This document shows positions 28,865-37,060 of a DNA stretch of 64,000 bases, piece by piece. The stretch comes from Mycobacterium sp. (lineage in GTDB: Bacteria; Actinomycetota; Actinomycetes; Mycobacteriales; Mycobacteriaceae). The notes beneath the pieces were generated by a model. It was not told the DNA's origin. It saw only the letters and a program-made list of their open reading frames with translations, and searched no databases. The translations under genes were made by a program, and so were the position numbers. Location of the stretch: NCBI GenBank assembly GCA_021732005.1, contig JAKFVT010000038.1:1-64000 (forward strand), written 5' to 3'. Within the stretch, counting starts at the first letter, position 1; every line of letters begins with the position of its first letter.

Positions 28865-29332
28865 GTGTTGTTGAATTGGGGCATGGCCGACCAGGACAGA
28901 ATCGTCAGCGCCGCCCGACGCATTTCCGCGCCCGCCGCGATCATCTTCGAATTGATCGCCGACCCCGCGCGCCAGCCGGAATGGGACGGCAACGACAACC
29001 TCGCGCAAGCGGCCCAGGGCCAGCGGGTCCGCGCCGTCGGGGACGTGTTCACCACGACATTGACGCTGGGCGCGAACCGGGAGAACCACGTCGTCGAGTT
29101 CGACGAGGGCCGGCTGATCGCGTGGCGGCCCGCGCCCCCGGGCGGGGCCCAACCGGGTCACCTGTGGCGCTGGCAGCTCGACGCCGCCGACGACGGCACC
29201 ACCGTCGTCACGCACACCTACGACTGGACCGAGTTGACCGACCCGGACCGTCTGCCCCGGGCGCAAGCCACCACCGCGGACAAACTGGCGGCCTCGATCG
29301 ACCGGCTCGCCGCGCTCGCCGAACAGGCTTAG
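28865..29332 (+). CDS. SRPBCC-family protein
   Basis: This 155-aa protein (149 aa from ATG 28883) matches the polyketide cyclase/dehydrase-like SRPBCC family: IDAP-like opening (ARRISAPAAIIFELIADPARQPEWDG), central strands and a C-terminal amphipathic helix. Such proteins bind hydrophobic ligands; the ligand is unknown. I favour GTG 28865 because GGAGG lies 8 bases upstream, whereas ATG 28883 lacks a spaced site. It is about 20 bp downstream of the palindromic operator, which probably controls it. Confidence 0.75.
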   Translation: MLLNWGMADQDRIVSAARRISAPAAIIFELIADPARQPEWDGNDNLAQAAQGQRVRAVGDVFTTTLTLGANRENHVVEFDEGRLIAWRPAPPGGAQPGHLWRWQLDAADDGTTVVTHTYDWTELTDPDRLPRAQATTADKLAASIDRLAALAEQA

Positions 29333-29390
29333 CGAACCGCATCTGCCCTCGGTCCGGTTCCTCCTCCGCGCTCGTTCCGCGCGGCATCGG

Positions 29391-31568
29391 TCACCGTTGC
29401 GAAAACTCCCGCAACGACTCCACCTGCGCCGCGTCCAGCGACGGCCGTACCGTTTCACGAGCCTTGGCCACGTCGGCGGCGGTGACGTCCGCGGCGTCGA
29501 TCGAGCGGCGCATCGCGGTCAGCGCCGCCTCGCGCAGCAGTGCCACACAGTCCGCCGCACTGTACCCGTCCAGTTCGCCGGCCAGCGCGTCGAGGTCGAC
29601 GTCCGACGACAGCGGCACGGATTTGCCTGCGGTGCGCAGGATTTCGCGACGCGCATCGGCATCGGGCGGTTCGACGAACACCAGCTTCTCCAGCCGGCCC
29701 GGGCGCAGTAGTGCCGGGTCGATCAGATCCGGCCGGTTGGTGGCGCCGAGCACGACGACGTCGCGCAGCGGCTCGATGCCGTCGAGTTCGGTCAACAGCG
29801 CGGCCACCACCCGGTCGGTGACACCGGAATCGAAGCTCTGCCCGCGCCGGGGCGCCAGCGCGTCGATCTCATCGAGAAACACCAGTGACGGCGCGGAATC
29901 CCTTGCCCGGCGGAACAATTCGCGGACGGCCTTCTCCGAGGAGCCGACCCACTTGTCCATCAGCTCGGCGCCCTTCACTGCGTGCACACTGAGCCGGCCC
30001 GAACTGGCCAGCGCGCGCACCACGAACGTCTTGCCGCAACCGGGCGGGCCGTACAGCAATACGCCCCTGGGTGGCTCGACACCGAGACGGGCGAAGGTGT
30101 CCGGATGCTGCAGCGGCCACAGCACTGCCTCGGTCAGTGCCTGCTTGACCTCGACCATGTCGCCGACGTCGTCGAGGGTCACCGACCCGACCGACACCTC
30201 CTCGGTGGCCGACCGCGACAGCGGCCGGATCACACTCAGCGCGCCCGCGAGGTCCTCCTGGGTGAGTGCAGGCGGCTTGCCGTCCTCACTGGCACGGGCG
30301 GCGGCGCGCAGGGCGGCCTCCCGAACCAGCGCGGCCAAGTCGGCGCGAACGAATCCTGGTGTGCGCTCAGCGATCTCGTCCAGTGTCAGATCGCCGGCGG
30401 GGACATCGCGCAGCAGCACCTCCAACAGCGCCTTGCGGGTGGCCCCGTCGGGCAGGCTCAGGCCCAGCTCGCGGTCACACAGGTCCGGTGCGCGCAGTCG
30501 CGGATCGGCCGCGTCGGGTTGCTGGGAGGTGGCCACCAGCACGACGCCGGGAGCGGCGACCGCCTTGCGCAGCTCGGTCAGGATCATCGCCGACACCGGT
30601 TCGGCCGGGGTGGGCAACAGCGCGTCGATATCGGTGACCAACAGCACGCCACCACCATTCGTGACGGTGGCGACCGCGTCGGCAACAGCACGCTGTCGAT
30701 CCTGCGCGGCCAGCGCGCCGGTGTCAGGCCCGTCGAGCTCGACCAACCGTCGCCCGGCGCACACTGCACGCACCAGCGTCGCCTTGCCGACCCCCGCCGG
30801 GCCGGTGACCAACACACCCAGATTCGGTTTGGCGCCGAGCTTTTCCAGCAGCTCCGGCTGATCGAGTGCGAGTTTGAGCCATTCGGTGAGCCGGCCGGCC
30901 TGCACGTGCTGGCCCTTGAGGTCATCGATCGACACCGCCGGGGCCTGCGGCCACGTCATCGGCTGGCTCACCGCCGCGGTGGGTGCGGGCCCGCCGGCTG
31001 CCGGCGTCACACCGTCACCCCAGGTGACCGACGAATTCGGTTGCACGCTAACCGGTCCGGCCGGATCGGTGCCGGTCACGGTCAGCAATTCCGACGTCCA
31101 GGTGATACCCACCGATGAGGTCAGCGCCGAGCTGGCCTGGGTGGTGGACGTCCCGGGACCGAGGTCGCGCGGGAGGAGCGATACCGTGTCACCGACGGTC
31201 ATCACCTTGCCGAGCAGGGCCTGGCGCAATGTCGCCGACGCGACCGACTGGGTGGCCAGGGTGGAGCCGCGCAGCGTGACCGACCGTGCGCCGTAGACGG
31301 TGACCGGAGCGACCAGCACGGTGGTGTCCTCACGCAGGCCGGCGTTGGACAACGTCACGTCGTCCAGGAGCGCGGTACCGGCCGGGACATCCGCCGGTGC
31401 GATCCCGGCGACGGCGGAGGTGGTCCGGGAGCCGGTGAGCGACACCGCATCCCACTCGCGGATGCCGAGCGCGGCTAGAGCTTCCGGATGCAGCCGCACC
31501 ACACCGCGCCGTGAGTCCAGCGCCGAGGTGTTCAACCGTGCGGTCAGCGCCAGGTTGGACGGCCCCAT
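29391..31568 (-). CDS. CDC48/p97-like AAA+ ATPase (Rv0435c-like)
   Basis: This 725-aa protein has an N-terminal CDC48-type substrate/cofactor domain (about 1-220) and two AAA+ modules. D1 has Walker A GPAGVGKAT (256-264) but a degenerate Walker B (VTDIDAL, 311-317, where DEIDAL is expected) and lacks the usual arginine-finger RPGRFD. D2 is complete: Walker A GPPGCGKT, Walker B FLDEIDAL (564-571) and GATNRPDLIDPALLRPGR. It probably unfolds or remodels proteins using D2. ATG 31568 was chosen because it is 1 bp after the pssA stop; the frame runs further into pssA. It is the last gene of the moeA2-psd-pssA-ATPase series. Confidence 0.9.
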   Translation of the reverse strand: MGPSNLALTARLNTSALDSRRGVVRLHPEALAALGIREWDAVSLTGSRTTSAVAGIAPADVPAGTALLDDVTLSNAGLREDTTVLVAPVTVYGARSVTLRGSTLATQSVASATLRQALLGKVMTVGDTVSLLPRDLGPGTSTTQASSALTSSVGITWTSELLTVTGTDPAGPVSVQPNSSVTWGDGVTPAAGGPAPTAAVSQPMTWPQAPAVSIDDLKGQHVQAGRLTEWLKLALDQPELLEKLGAKPNLGVLVTGPAGVGKATLVRAVCAGRRLVELDGPDTGALAAQDRQRAVADAVATVTNGGGVLLVTDIDALLPTPAEPVSAMILTELRKAVAAPGVVLVATSQQPDAADPRLRAPDLCDRELGLSLPDGATRKALLEVLLRDVPAGDLTLDEIAERTPGFVRADLAALVREAALRAAARASEDGKPPALTQEDLAGALSVIRPLSRSATEEVSVGSVTLDDVGDMVEVKQALTEAVLWPLQHPDTFARLGVEPPRGVLLYGPPGCGKTFVVRALASSGRLSVHAVKGAELMDKWVGSSEKAVRELFRRARDSAPSLVFLDEIDALAPRRGQSFDSGVTDRVVAALLTELDGIEPLRDVVVLGATNRPDLIDPALLRPGRLEKLVFVEPPDADARREILRTAGKSVPLSSDVDLDALAGELDGYSAADCVALLREAALTAMRRSIDAADVTAADVAKARETVRPSLDAAQVESLREFSQR

Positions 31569-31569
31569 G

Positions 31570-32409
31570 TCAGCGACCGGGCTTGCGCAGGCCGAGGCGG
31601 GTCGAGCGGCGATTTGGCAGGCCACGGCGATTCGCGCGTCGCGCAGCGCGCCGCTGCTTGGGCGCGTCGTTCCATGCCTCCGGTCGCGCGGCGACCCAGC
31701 GTTGGCTGTAGACCGTGAACGGGATGATGCACAGGTAGCCCGCGATGATCAGCAGCACCAGGATGTACGGGAACAGCAGCAGCGCCGCCGCGGCGGCAGC
31801 GATCAGGATCAGCAGGATCGGCGCGGCGTTGGGCGGCATCTTCACAGCCTTGAGCGCCAGCGTGGGCACCCGGCTGATCAGCAGAGTGGCGTTGGCGGCG
31901 AACCAGACGCAGACAAACCACGGCGAGGTCCACCAGCCGTGGCCGAACTGCAGCATCGCCGCGAGCGGTCCGATCACGCCGACCGCACCGCACGGCGCCG
32001 GCATCCCGGTGAAGTACTCGCGGGTGTAGGCCGGACGGGTGTCGTCGTCGAGGAGTGCGTTGAATCGGGCCAGCCGCAGCACGATGCACACGGCGTAGAG
32101 CAACGCGAAGATCCAGCCGACCGGCGAGGTGGGCAGCAGCGTCACGTAGACCACCAGCGCGGGCGCGACACCGAAGTTCACCGCGTCGGCCAGCGAGTCG
32201 ATTTCGGCGCCCATCCGGGACTGGGCGTCCAGGGCGCGCGCGATGCCGCCGTCGATCCCGTCGAGCACCGCCGCCGCACCGATCAAGGCCAGCGCGATGT
32301 GCGGGCGCCCGTCGAGGGCGAACTTGATCGAGGTCAGCCCCGCACAGATGGCCAGCACCGTCGTCGCGCTGGGCAGAATGCGCATGGCGGACGGGCGGGG
32401 TTTGATCAC
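31570..32409 (-). CDS. pssA: CDP-diacylglycerol-serine O-phosphatidyltransferase
   Basis: This 279-aa membrane enzyme transfers a phosphatidyl group from CDP-diacylglycerol to serine. The CDP-alcohol phosphotransferase motif is seen as [20 protein letters not shown] followed by IDSLAD, with the metal-binding Asp residues intact, and about eight helices follow. A basic C-terminal tail (rich in Arg) lies in the cytoplasm. The GTG start overlaps the psd stop (GTGA), so psd and pssA are coupled: pssA makes phosphatidylserine, which psd decarboxylates to phosphatidylethanolamine. Confidence 0.94.
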   Translation of the reverse strand: MIKPRPSAMRILPSATTVLAICAGLTSIKFALDGRPHIALALIGAAAVLDGIDGGIARALDAQSRMGAEIDSLADAVNFGVAPALVVYVTLLPTSPVGWIFALLYAVCIVLRLARFNALLDDDTRPAYTREYFTGMPAPCGAVGVIGPLAAMLQFGHGWWTSPWFVCVWFAANATLLISRVPTLALKAVKMPPNAAPILLILIAAAAAALLLFPYILVLLIIAGYLCIIPFTVYSQRWVAARPEAWNDAPKQRRAARRANRRGLPNRRSTRLGLRKPGR

Positions 32410-33119
32410 GGGAGCTGCGCCAACACAGTCTCGCCGGCGAGCGCGCGCTGACCGGGTTCGATCAGGATCTGCGAGCCTGCAGGCAGGTAGGTGTCCAACC
32501 GCGAGCCGAACCGGATGAGCCCGTAGGTGTCACCGATCGCGACCTTGTCGCCGGGTTGCAGGTCGCAGATGATGCGGCGCGCGACCAGCCCGGCGATCTG
32601 CACGACCACCACGTCGTGTCCGTCCGCAGTGTGGATCAGCACGCTGTTGCGCTCGTTGTCCTCGCTGGCCGCTGCCAGGTCGGCGGAATGAAAGCGTCCG
32701 GGCCGGTACTCCACGGCGCGCACCTCGCCACCCACCGGCAACCGCTGCACATGGGCGTCGAGCAGAGACAGGAAGATGCTCACCCGGGGCCGTGGACCCG
32801 CCGGCAGGCCGAGCTCGGCTGGTGGTTCGGCCTCTTCGACCAGACAGATCAGTCCGTCGGCCGGGGCCACCACCACGCCGGGACGGCTCGGGGGAGTCCG
32901 GGGCGGATGGCGGAAGAAACCGGCGTTGGCTGCGGCCGCGGTCAGGCCCGCGCGGCGTAGCCAGCGATGCTTGCGGCCGACGCCCGCCACCGCCAGGCCC
33001 GCCGCGATGAACGGCAGGCCGGCGGGGTGAACAGGGGGAACGGAGGAACGCACCAGCGCGACCAGCCGCTCGGGGCCGGACTTCATGTTGTCTTCCGCGG
33101 TGCGGGGGCGTCTGGCCAT
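32406..33119 (-). CDS. psd: Phosphatidylserine decarboxylase
   Basis: This 237-aa proenzyme belongs to the short, type-II-like bacterial form. The self-cleavage site is the Gly-Ser pair in [12 protein letters not shown] near residue 205, where the Ser becomes the pyruvoyl group. The N-terminus contains one or two hydrophobic stretches that attach it to the membrane. The conserved core includes VAPADGLI and [11 protein letters not shown]. It lies 44 bp after moeA2 and overlaps pssA. Confidence 0.94.
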   Translation of the reverse strand: MARRPRTAEDNMKSGPERLVALVRSSVPPVHPAGLPFIAAGLAVAGVGRKHRWLRRAGLTAAAANAGFFRHPPRTPPSRPGVVVAPADGLICLVEEAEPPAELGLPAGPRPRVSIFLSLLDAHVQRLPVGGEVRAVEYRPGRFHSADLAAASEDNERNSVLIHTADGHDVVVVQIAGLVARRIICDLQPGDKVAIGDTYGLIRFGSRLDTYLPAGSQILIEPGQRALAGETVLAQLP

Positions 33120-33163
33120 CGGCGACGATTCTACGTGCGCGCTGTGATTGTGCGGGCGCAGAC

Positions 33164-34390
33164 CTACGAGAGGTCCCAGAGCTGGACCTGCTCGCCGGCG
33201 GCCACCTCGGTGATGTCCTCGGCGATTTCCAGAAGGCAGTTCGCCGAGGCCAGCCAGCGAAGATGGTGCGATGCCGGTGGCCCGTAGGTCGTGACGGTGT
33301 CCGCCTCGGGGTCGTAGACACCGCGCCGGAACTGGCGTTTGCCCTTCGGCGAGGTGAGGTCGTCGGCCAGCACGGCGGTGCGGCGCGGCCGGTTCGGGTT
33401 GGCCAGGCCCATCGCCGCGCGCAGTGCGGGCCGGACGAACACCTCGAAGGAGACCAGTGCGCTCACCGGGTTGCCCGGCAGCGTGATGATGGAGGTGCCG
33501 GCGCTGCCCGATGCCGCCGGCCCAGCGGCTCCGATCCGCCCGGCGCCCTGCGGCATGCCCGGCTGCATGGCGACCTTGACGAAGTCCACCGCCCCCGCGC
33601 CGAACGCATCCTTGACCACCTCGTAGGCGCCGGCGCTCACGCCGCCGGTGGTGATGATCAGATCGGCCTGCCCCGCGTAGCCCTCCAGCACGGTGCTGAA
33701 CTGGTTGACGTCATCGCTCGACGTCGGTGTCGCGACCACGTCGGCGCCGGCCTCGCGGACCGCGGCGGCCAGCATGATCGCGTTGGATTCGTAGATCTGG
33801 CCGGGTTGCAGCTCGGTGCCCGCCGACACCAGCTCCGAACCTGTCGACATCACCAGCACCCGCAGCCGTGGGTGCACCGTCAGCGAGCCCAGGCCCAGCG
33901 CGGCGGCCAGCCCCAGCGCCGCCGGGGTCACCAGCTGGCCGGCGCGCAGCACCGTCGTCCCCGCGGTCACATCCTCACCGGCGCGCCGTACGTGCTGGCC
34001 AGGTCTGGACGCCGCCCGGATCTCGACGGTGTCGGTACCGGCGTCGGTGGCCTCGACCGGCACCACGGCCGTCGCACCGGCGGGCAGCGGTGCGCCCGTC
34101 ATGATCCGGTGCGCGGTGCCCGCCGCCAACGTCAATGAGTCAACGCGGCCGGCCGGAATGTCCTCGGTGACAGGCAATCTGACCGGACTGGACTCGGAGG
34201 CACCGTCGACGTCCTCGGCGTGAACCGCGTAGCCGTCCATCGCCGAGTTGTCGAATACCGGCAGCGACATCGGGGCCGCCACGTCGGCCGCGAGAACCAG
34301 GCCCTCGGCGTCGGCCAGCCCCACCGTCGCCACCGGGCGCGCGGTGATCAGATCGGCGACGACCCGCTGATGCTCCTCGACCGTGCGCAT
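33164..34390 (-). CDS. moeA: Molybdopterin molybdenumtransferase MoeA (MoeA2-like)
   Basis: This 408-aa enzyme inserts molybdate into adenylated molybdopterin in molybdenum cofactor synthesis. Family motifs are [23 protein letters not shown], the domain-[17 protein letters not shown] and [13 protein letters not shown]. The start ATG 34390 overlaps the SDR stop by one base (TGATG), arguing for coupling; the open frame that continues upstream lies over the SDR gene and is not used. The order moeA2-SDR matches Rv0438c-Rv0439c. Confidence 0.92.
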   Translation of the reverse strand: MRTVEEHQRVVADLITARPVATVGLADAEGLVLAADVAAPMSLPVFDNSAMDGYAVHAEDVDGASESSPVRLPVTEDIPAGRVDSLTLAAGTAHRIMTGAPLPAGATAVVPVEATDAGTDTVEIRAASRPGQHVRRAGEDVTAGTTVLRAGQLVTPAALGLAAALGLGSLTVHPRLRVLVMSTGSELVSAGTELQPGQIYESNAIMLAAAVREAGADVVATPTSSDDVNQFSTVLEGYAGQADLIITTGGVSAGAYEVVKDAFGAGAVDFVKVAMQPGMPQGAGRIGAAGPAASGSAGTSIITLPGNPVSALVSFEVFVRPALRAAMGLANPNRPRRTAVLADDLTSPKGKRQFRRGVYDPEADTVTTYGPPASHHLRWLASANCLLEIAEDITEVAAGEQVQLWDLS

Positions 34391-35313
34391 CAGACGGGGA
34401 ATTTCACGCCGGTCAGCTCCTCGGACACCGCCCAGAGCCGCTGCTGGACGTTCCGATCGTGGGACTGATTGCTGGAGCTCACCAGCTTGGGGTGGCCGCG
34501 CAGCTCGCGGAACCCGTCGGGTCCGTAGTACTGCCCTCCGGTGACCGATGGGTCGGTGGCGGCTCGCAGAGTCGCCAGCGCGCCCATTTCCGCGCTGTTC
34601 AACAGCAGCCCGCTGATGAGCTTGACACCGGGCAGCGAGCTGCCCGGGACGTGGCGGATCAGCTCGGTGTCCGAGACGCCCGGGTGTGCCGCTACGGCAA
34701 TCGTTTTCGCGCCGGCCGCGGCCAGGCGCCGCTGCAGTTCGTAGGCGAACATCAGATTGGCCAGCTTCGACTGTCCGTAGGAGGCGACCCGCTCGTAGCG
34801 GCGGCGCTCCCATTGCAGGTCGTCGAACGCGATCTTGGCGCGGATGTTGTGCGCGACGCTGGCCACCACGACGACCCGTGATCCGTCGACTCCCAGCAGA
34901 TTGTTCAGCAATAGTCCGGTGAGCGCGAAGTGGCCCAGATGGTTTGTGCCGAACTGCAATTCGAAGCCGTCGGCAGTGGTCTGCTTCGGCGGGTACATCA
35001 CCCCGGCGTTGTTGACGAGCAGATCGATCCGGGGATAGGCGCTGCCCAGCTCGGCCGCTGCTTCCCGCACCGATGCCAGCGAGCCCAGATCCAGCTTGTG
35101 CACCGTTACCTCGGCGCCGGGTGCGGCTCGCCGGATCTCGGCGGCCGCCGCGTCACCCTTGGCGGTGTCGCGGACCGCCATCACCACCTGGGCCCCGTGC
35201 TGTGCCAGCACCCGGGCCGTGTCGAATCCGAGCCCCGTATTGGAGCCGGTCACGATCGCAATGCGTCCGCTTTGGTCGGGGACGTCCGCCTCGGTCCACT
35301 TCTGTGCGCTCAT
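34390..35313 (-). CDS. Short-chain dehydrogenase/reductase (Rv0439c-like), copy 1
   Basis: This 307-aa protein resembles the retinol-dehydrogenase/WW-domain oxidoreductase-like SDRs. It has the NADP motif [17 protein letters not shown] and the YGQSKLANL active site (Tyr and Lys). The substrate is unknown. ATG 35313 was chosen at the normal SDR beginning (about 17 residues before the Rossmann motif). It is strongly similar throughout to the SDR at 51939-52835, for example in GGQYYGP and [12 protein letters not shown] at the C-terminus. The two copies lie in the same direction on either side of the 35-52 kb insertion. Confidence 0.92.
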   Translation of the reverse strand: MSAQKWTEADVPDQSGRIAIVTGSNTGLGFDTARVLAQHGAQVVMAVRDTAKGDAAAAEIRRAAPGAEVTVHKLDLGSLASVREAAAELGSAYPRIDLLVNNAGVMYPPKQTTADGFELQFGTNHLGHFALTGLLLNNLLGVDGSRVVVVASVAHNIRAKIAFDDLQWERRRYERVASYGQSKLANLMFAYELQRRLAAAGAKTIAVAAHPGVSDTELIRHVPGSSLPGVKLISGLLLNSAEMGALATLRAATDPSVTGGQYYGPDGFRELRGHPKLVSSSNQSHDRNVQQRLWAVSEELTGVKFPV

Positions 35314-35370
35314 GGCACGACGATAGACGGCCCAAGTTGCGGACAATCGGTGGCCGTTTACTGTCGCCGT

Positions 35371-36183
35371 ATGGCTATCGGTGGGGTGCTGTTCGACATC
35401 GATGGCGTCCTGGTGACCTCGTGGACGCCGATCCCCGGTGCCGCCGAGGCACTGGCGGTGCTGGCCGACCACCAGATCGCGCGGTCCTATCTGACCAACA
35501 CCACCACCCGCACCCGAGGGCAGATCGCGGCGGCATTGTGCGACGCCGGAATGGATGTCCGGCCCGACGAGGTGATCACCGCGGCGGCGCTGACCGCAGA
35601 CTATGTCCGGGCCAACTATCCCGATGCCCACTGTCTGCTGGTCAACAACGGCCAGATCACCGACGACATGCCGGGTATCGACATCGTCGACTCAGAGGAG
35701 TACGACGGTGCCGCTTTCAACGCCCCCGACGTCATCCTGCTCGGCGGCGCCGGTCCGGAGTACAGCCACCGCACATTGAGCCGGGTGTACGAATGGATGG
35801 CCCAGGGCGTGCCGGTGGTGGCCATGCACCGCAGCACCGCGTGGACCACCACCGAAGGTCTGCGCATCGACACCGGCATGTACCTCATCGGCATGGAGGA
35901 GACCTCCGGTCGTAAGGCCACCGGTGTCGGCAAGCCCGCGCCCGCAGGCTTTCTGGCCTCCGCGGCCCGCCTCGGCGTCGATCCCGATGAGATGTACATG
36001 GTCGGCGACGACCTCAACAACGACGTTCTGGCCGCCCAGGTGGTCGGGATGACCGGTGTGCTGGTGCGCACCGGCAAGTTCCGTCAGGACACTCTGGACC
36101 GTTGGGCTGCAGACGAATTTGCGATGCAGCCCAACCACGTCATCGACTCGGTCGCCGTGCTGCCGGACTTGCTCGGGCTCTAG
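35371..36183 (+). CDS. HAD-superfamily phosphatase, NagD/HAD-IIA type
   Basis: This 270-aa hydrolase has motif I DIDGVLV (nucleophile Asp at residue 9), motif [10 protein letters not shown], and motif III/IV KPAPAGF and [10 protein letters not shown], with the class-II cap between. It resembles NagD/HDHD2 phosphatases that act on nucleotides or sugar phosphates. ATG 35371 is adopted; the long upstream frame runs antisense through the SDR gene. It is divergent from the SDR (57 bp apart) and is the first gene of the inserted region. Confidence 0.88.
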   Translation: MAIGGVLFDIDGVLVTSWTPIPGAAEALAVLADHQIARSYLTNTTTRTRGQIAAALCDAGMDVRPDEVITAAALTADYVRANYPDAHCLLVNNGQITDDMPGIDIVDSEEYDGAAFNAPDVILLGGAGPEYSHRTLSRVYEWMAQGVPVVAMHRSTAWTTTEGLRIDTGMYLIGMEETSGRKATGVGKPAPAGFLASAARLGVDPDEMYMVGDDLNNDVLAAQVVGMTGVLVRTGKFRQDTLDRWAADEFAMQPNHVIDSVAVLPDLLGL

Positions 36184-36214
36184 CAGCCCAACGTCACTCC
36201 AGAGTCACCGTCGA

Positions 36215-36246
36215 CGTCGAGCGCGACGCTGGTGTGACGCTCGACG
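36215..36246. terminator. Inverted repeat after the HAD gene
   Basis: CGTCGAGCG (36215-36223) and CGCTCGACG (36238-36246) form 9-bp perfect arms 32 bp after the stop, followed closely by a short GTTTTCC. It may be a weak terminator or a regulatory hairpin before the SRPBCC gene. Confidence 0.35.
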
Positions 36247-36283
36247 GCGATGAGTTTTCCTGCTCGCCCGGGTCTGTCTGACT

Positions 36284-36763
36284 ATGACCGAAATTCTGAT
36301 TGTGAACACCACCATCGACGCACCCGCTGCCGCCGTATTCGCGGTGCTCGCCGACCCGAGCACCCACCAGGAGATCGACGGCACCGGTTGGGTCCGGGAA
36401 CCGCTGGACGACGGCCGGGAACTGACCGAAGCCGGGCAGATCTTCCGGATCGCGATGTACCACGACAACCATCCCGACAAGCACTACGAGATGGCCAACC
36501 AGGTCACCGTGCTCGAACCCGACCGGGTGATCGGCTGGGCGCCCGGTGGGCTGGCCGAGGACGGCAACATCGAACTCGGCGGCTGGACATGGCGTTACGA
36601 CCTCGAACCCCTCGGCGACGAGCAGACTCGGGTGACGCTGACCTATGACTGGTCGGGCGCCACCCCGGAGATCCGGAAAAGCATCGTCTTCCCACCGTTC
36701 CCCGTCTCCCACCTCGATAATTCGCTGGCGAATCTGGGCAAGCTGGCCATCGATAGGGGATGA
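36284..36763 (+). CDS. SRPBCC-family protein
   Basis: This 159-aa protein has the typical START-like opening (VNTTIDAPAAAVFAVLADPSTHQEIDG) and closing helix, similar to the SRPBCC gene at 28865. It probably binds a small hydrophobic ligand. It lies between the HAD gene and the biosynthetic operon, on the same strand, but a 297-bp non-coding gap with its own operator separates it from that operon, so cotranscription is not certain. Confidence 0.8.
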   Translation: MTEILIVNTTIDAPAAAVFAVLADPSTHQEIDGTGWVREPLDDGRELTEAGQIFRIAMYHDNHPDKHYEMANQVTVLEPDRVIGWAPGGLAEDGNIELGGWTWRYDLEPLGDEQTRVTLTYDWSGATPEIRKSIVFPPFPVSHLDNSLANLGKLAIDRG

Positions 36764-37060
36764 GGCGGCTGACCGCCTCGACAGGGCCTCGCTGACCGCC
36801 CACCCGCTCGATGACAGAGCCCGGCGCGACGTGCATGTAAATTTGCTGCGTCTCCCTGCCGACGTGCCACTCCGTGTGGTAAGCATTCAGCCATCGGTGG
36901 TGCCGAAAGGGGCCATGGGCTTTACCTGTCGGGGGAACGGTCATGCCGCAGTTGAATTCAATACTTTCGAAACTTGGAACCGGTAGCGGAACTGGATCCC
37001 TAGCGTCGGCACCCGATCTCAACGCTTGAGATATCGCGGAACTGACACGAAGGGCGCGCG
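36764..37060 (+). promoter_or_regulatory. Regulatory region of the biosynthetic operon
   Basis: This 297-bp gap holds no gene but a cluster of symmetrical sites: TTGAATTCAA (36952-36961), TTTCGAAA (36965-36972) and ATCTCAA-CGC-TTGAGAT (37016-37032). A GAAGGG ribosome site lies before the first gene. The AT-rich part at 36940-36975 is the most likely promoter. Confidence 0.55.
37016..37032. promoter_or_regulatory. Palindromic operator ATCTCAA-CGC-TTGAGAT
   Basis: Perfect 7-bp arms around CGC lie 28 bp before the first gene of the operon, well placed to block transcription or initiation. The form is that of a helix-turn-helix dimer site; the regulator is not identified. Confidence 0.7.

Noticed and set aside
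36773..37060. A small gene between the SRPBCC gene and the operon
   Set aside because: Short frames exist on both strands, but none has a ribosome site with protein-like composition; the palindromes suggest regulation instead.
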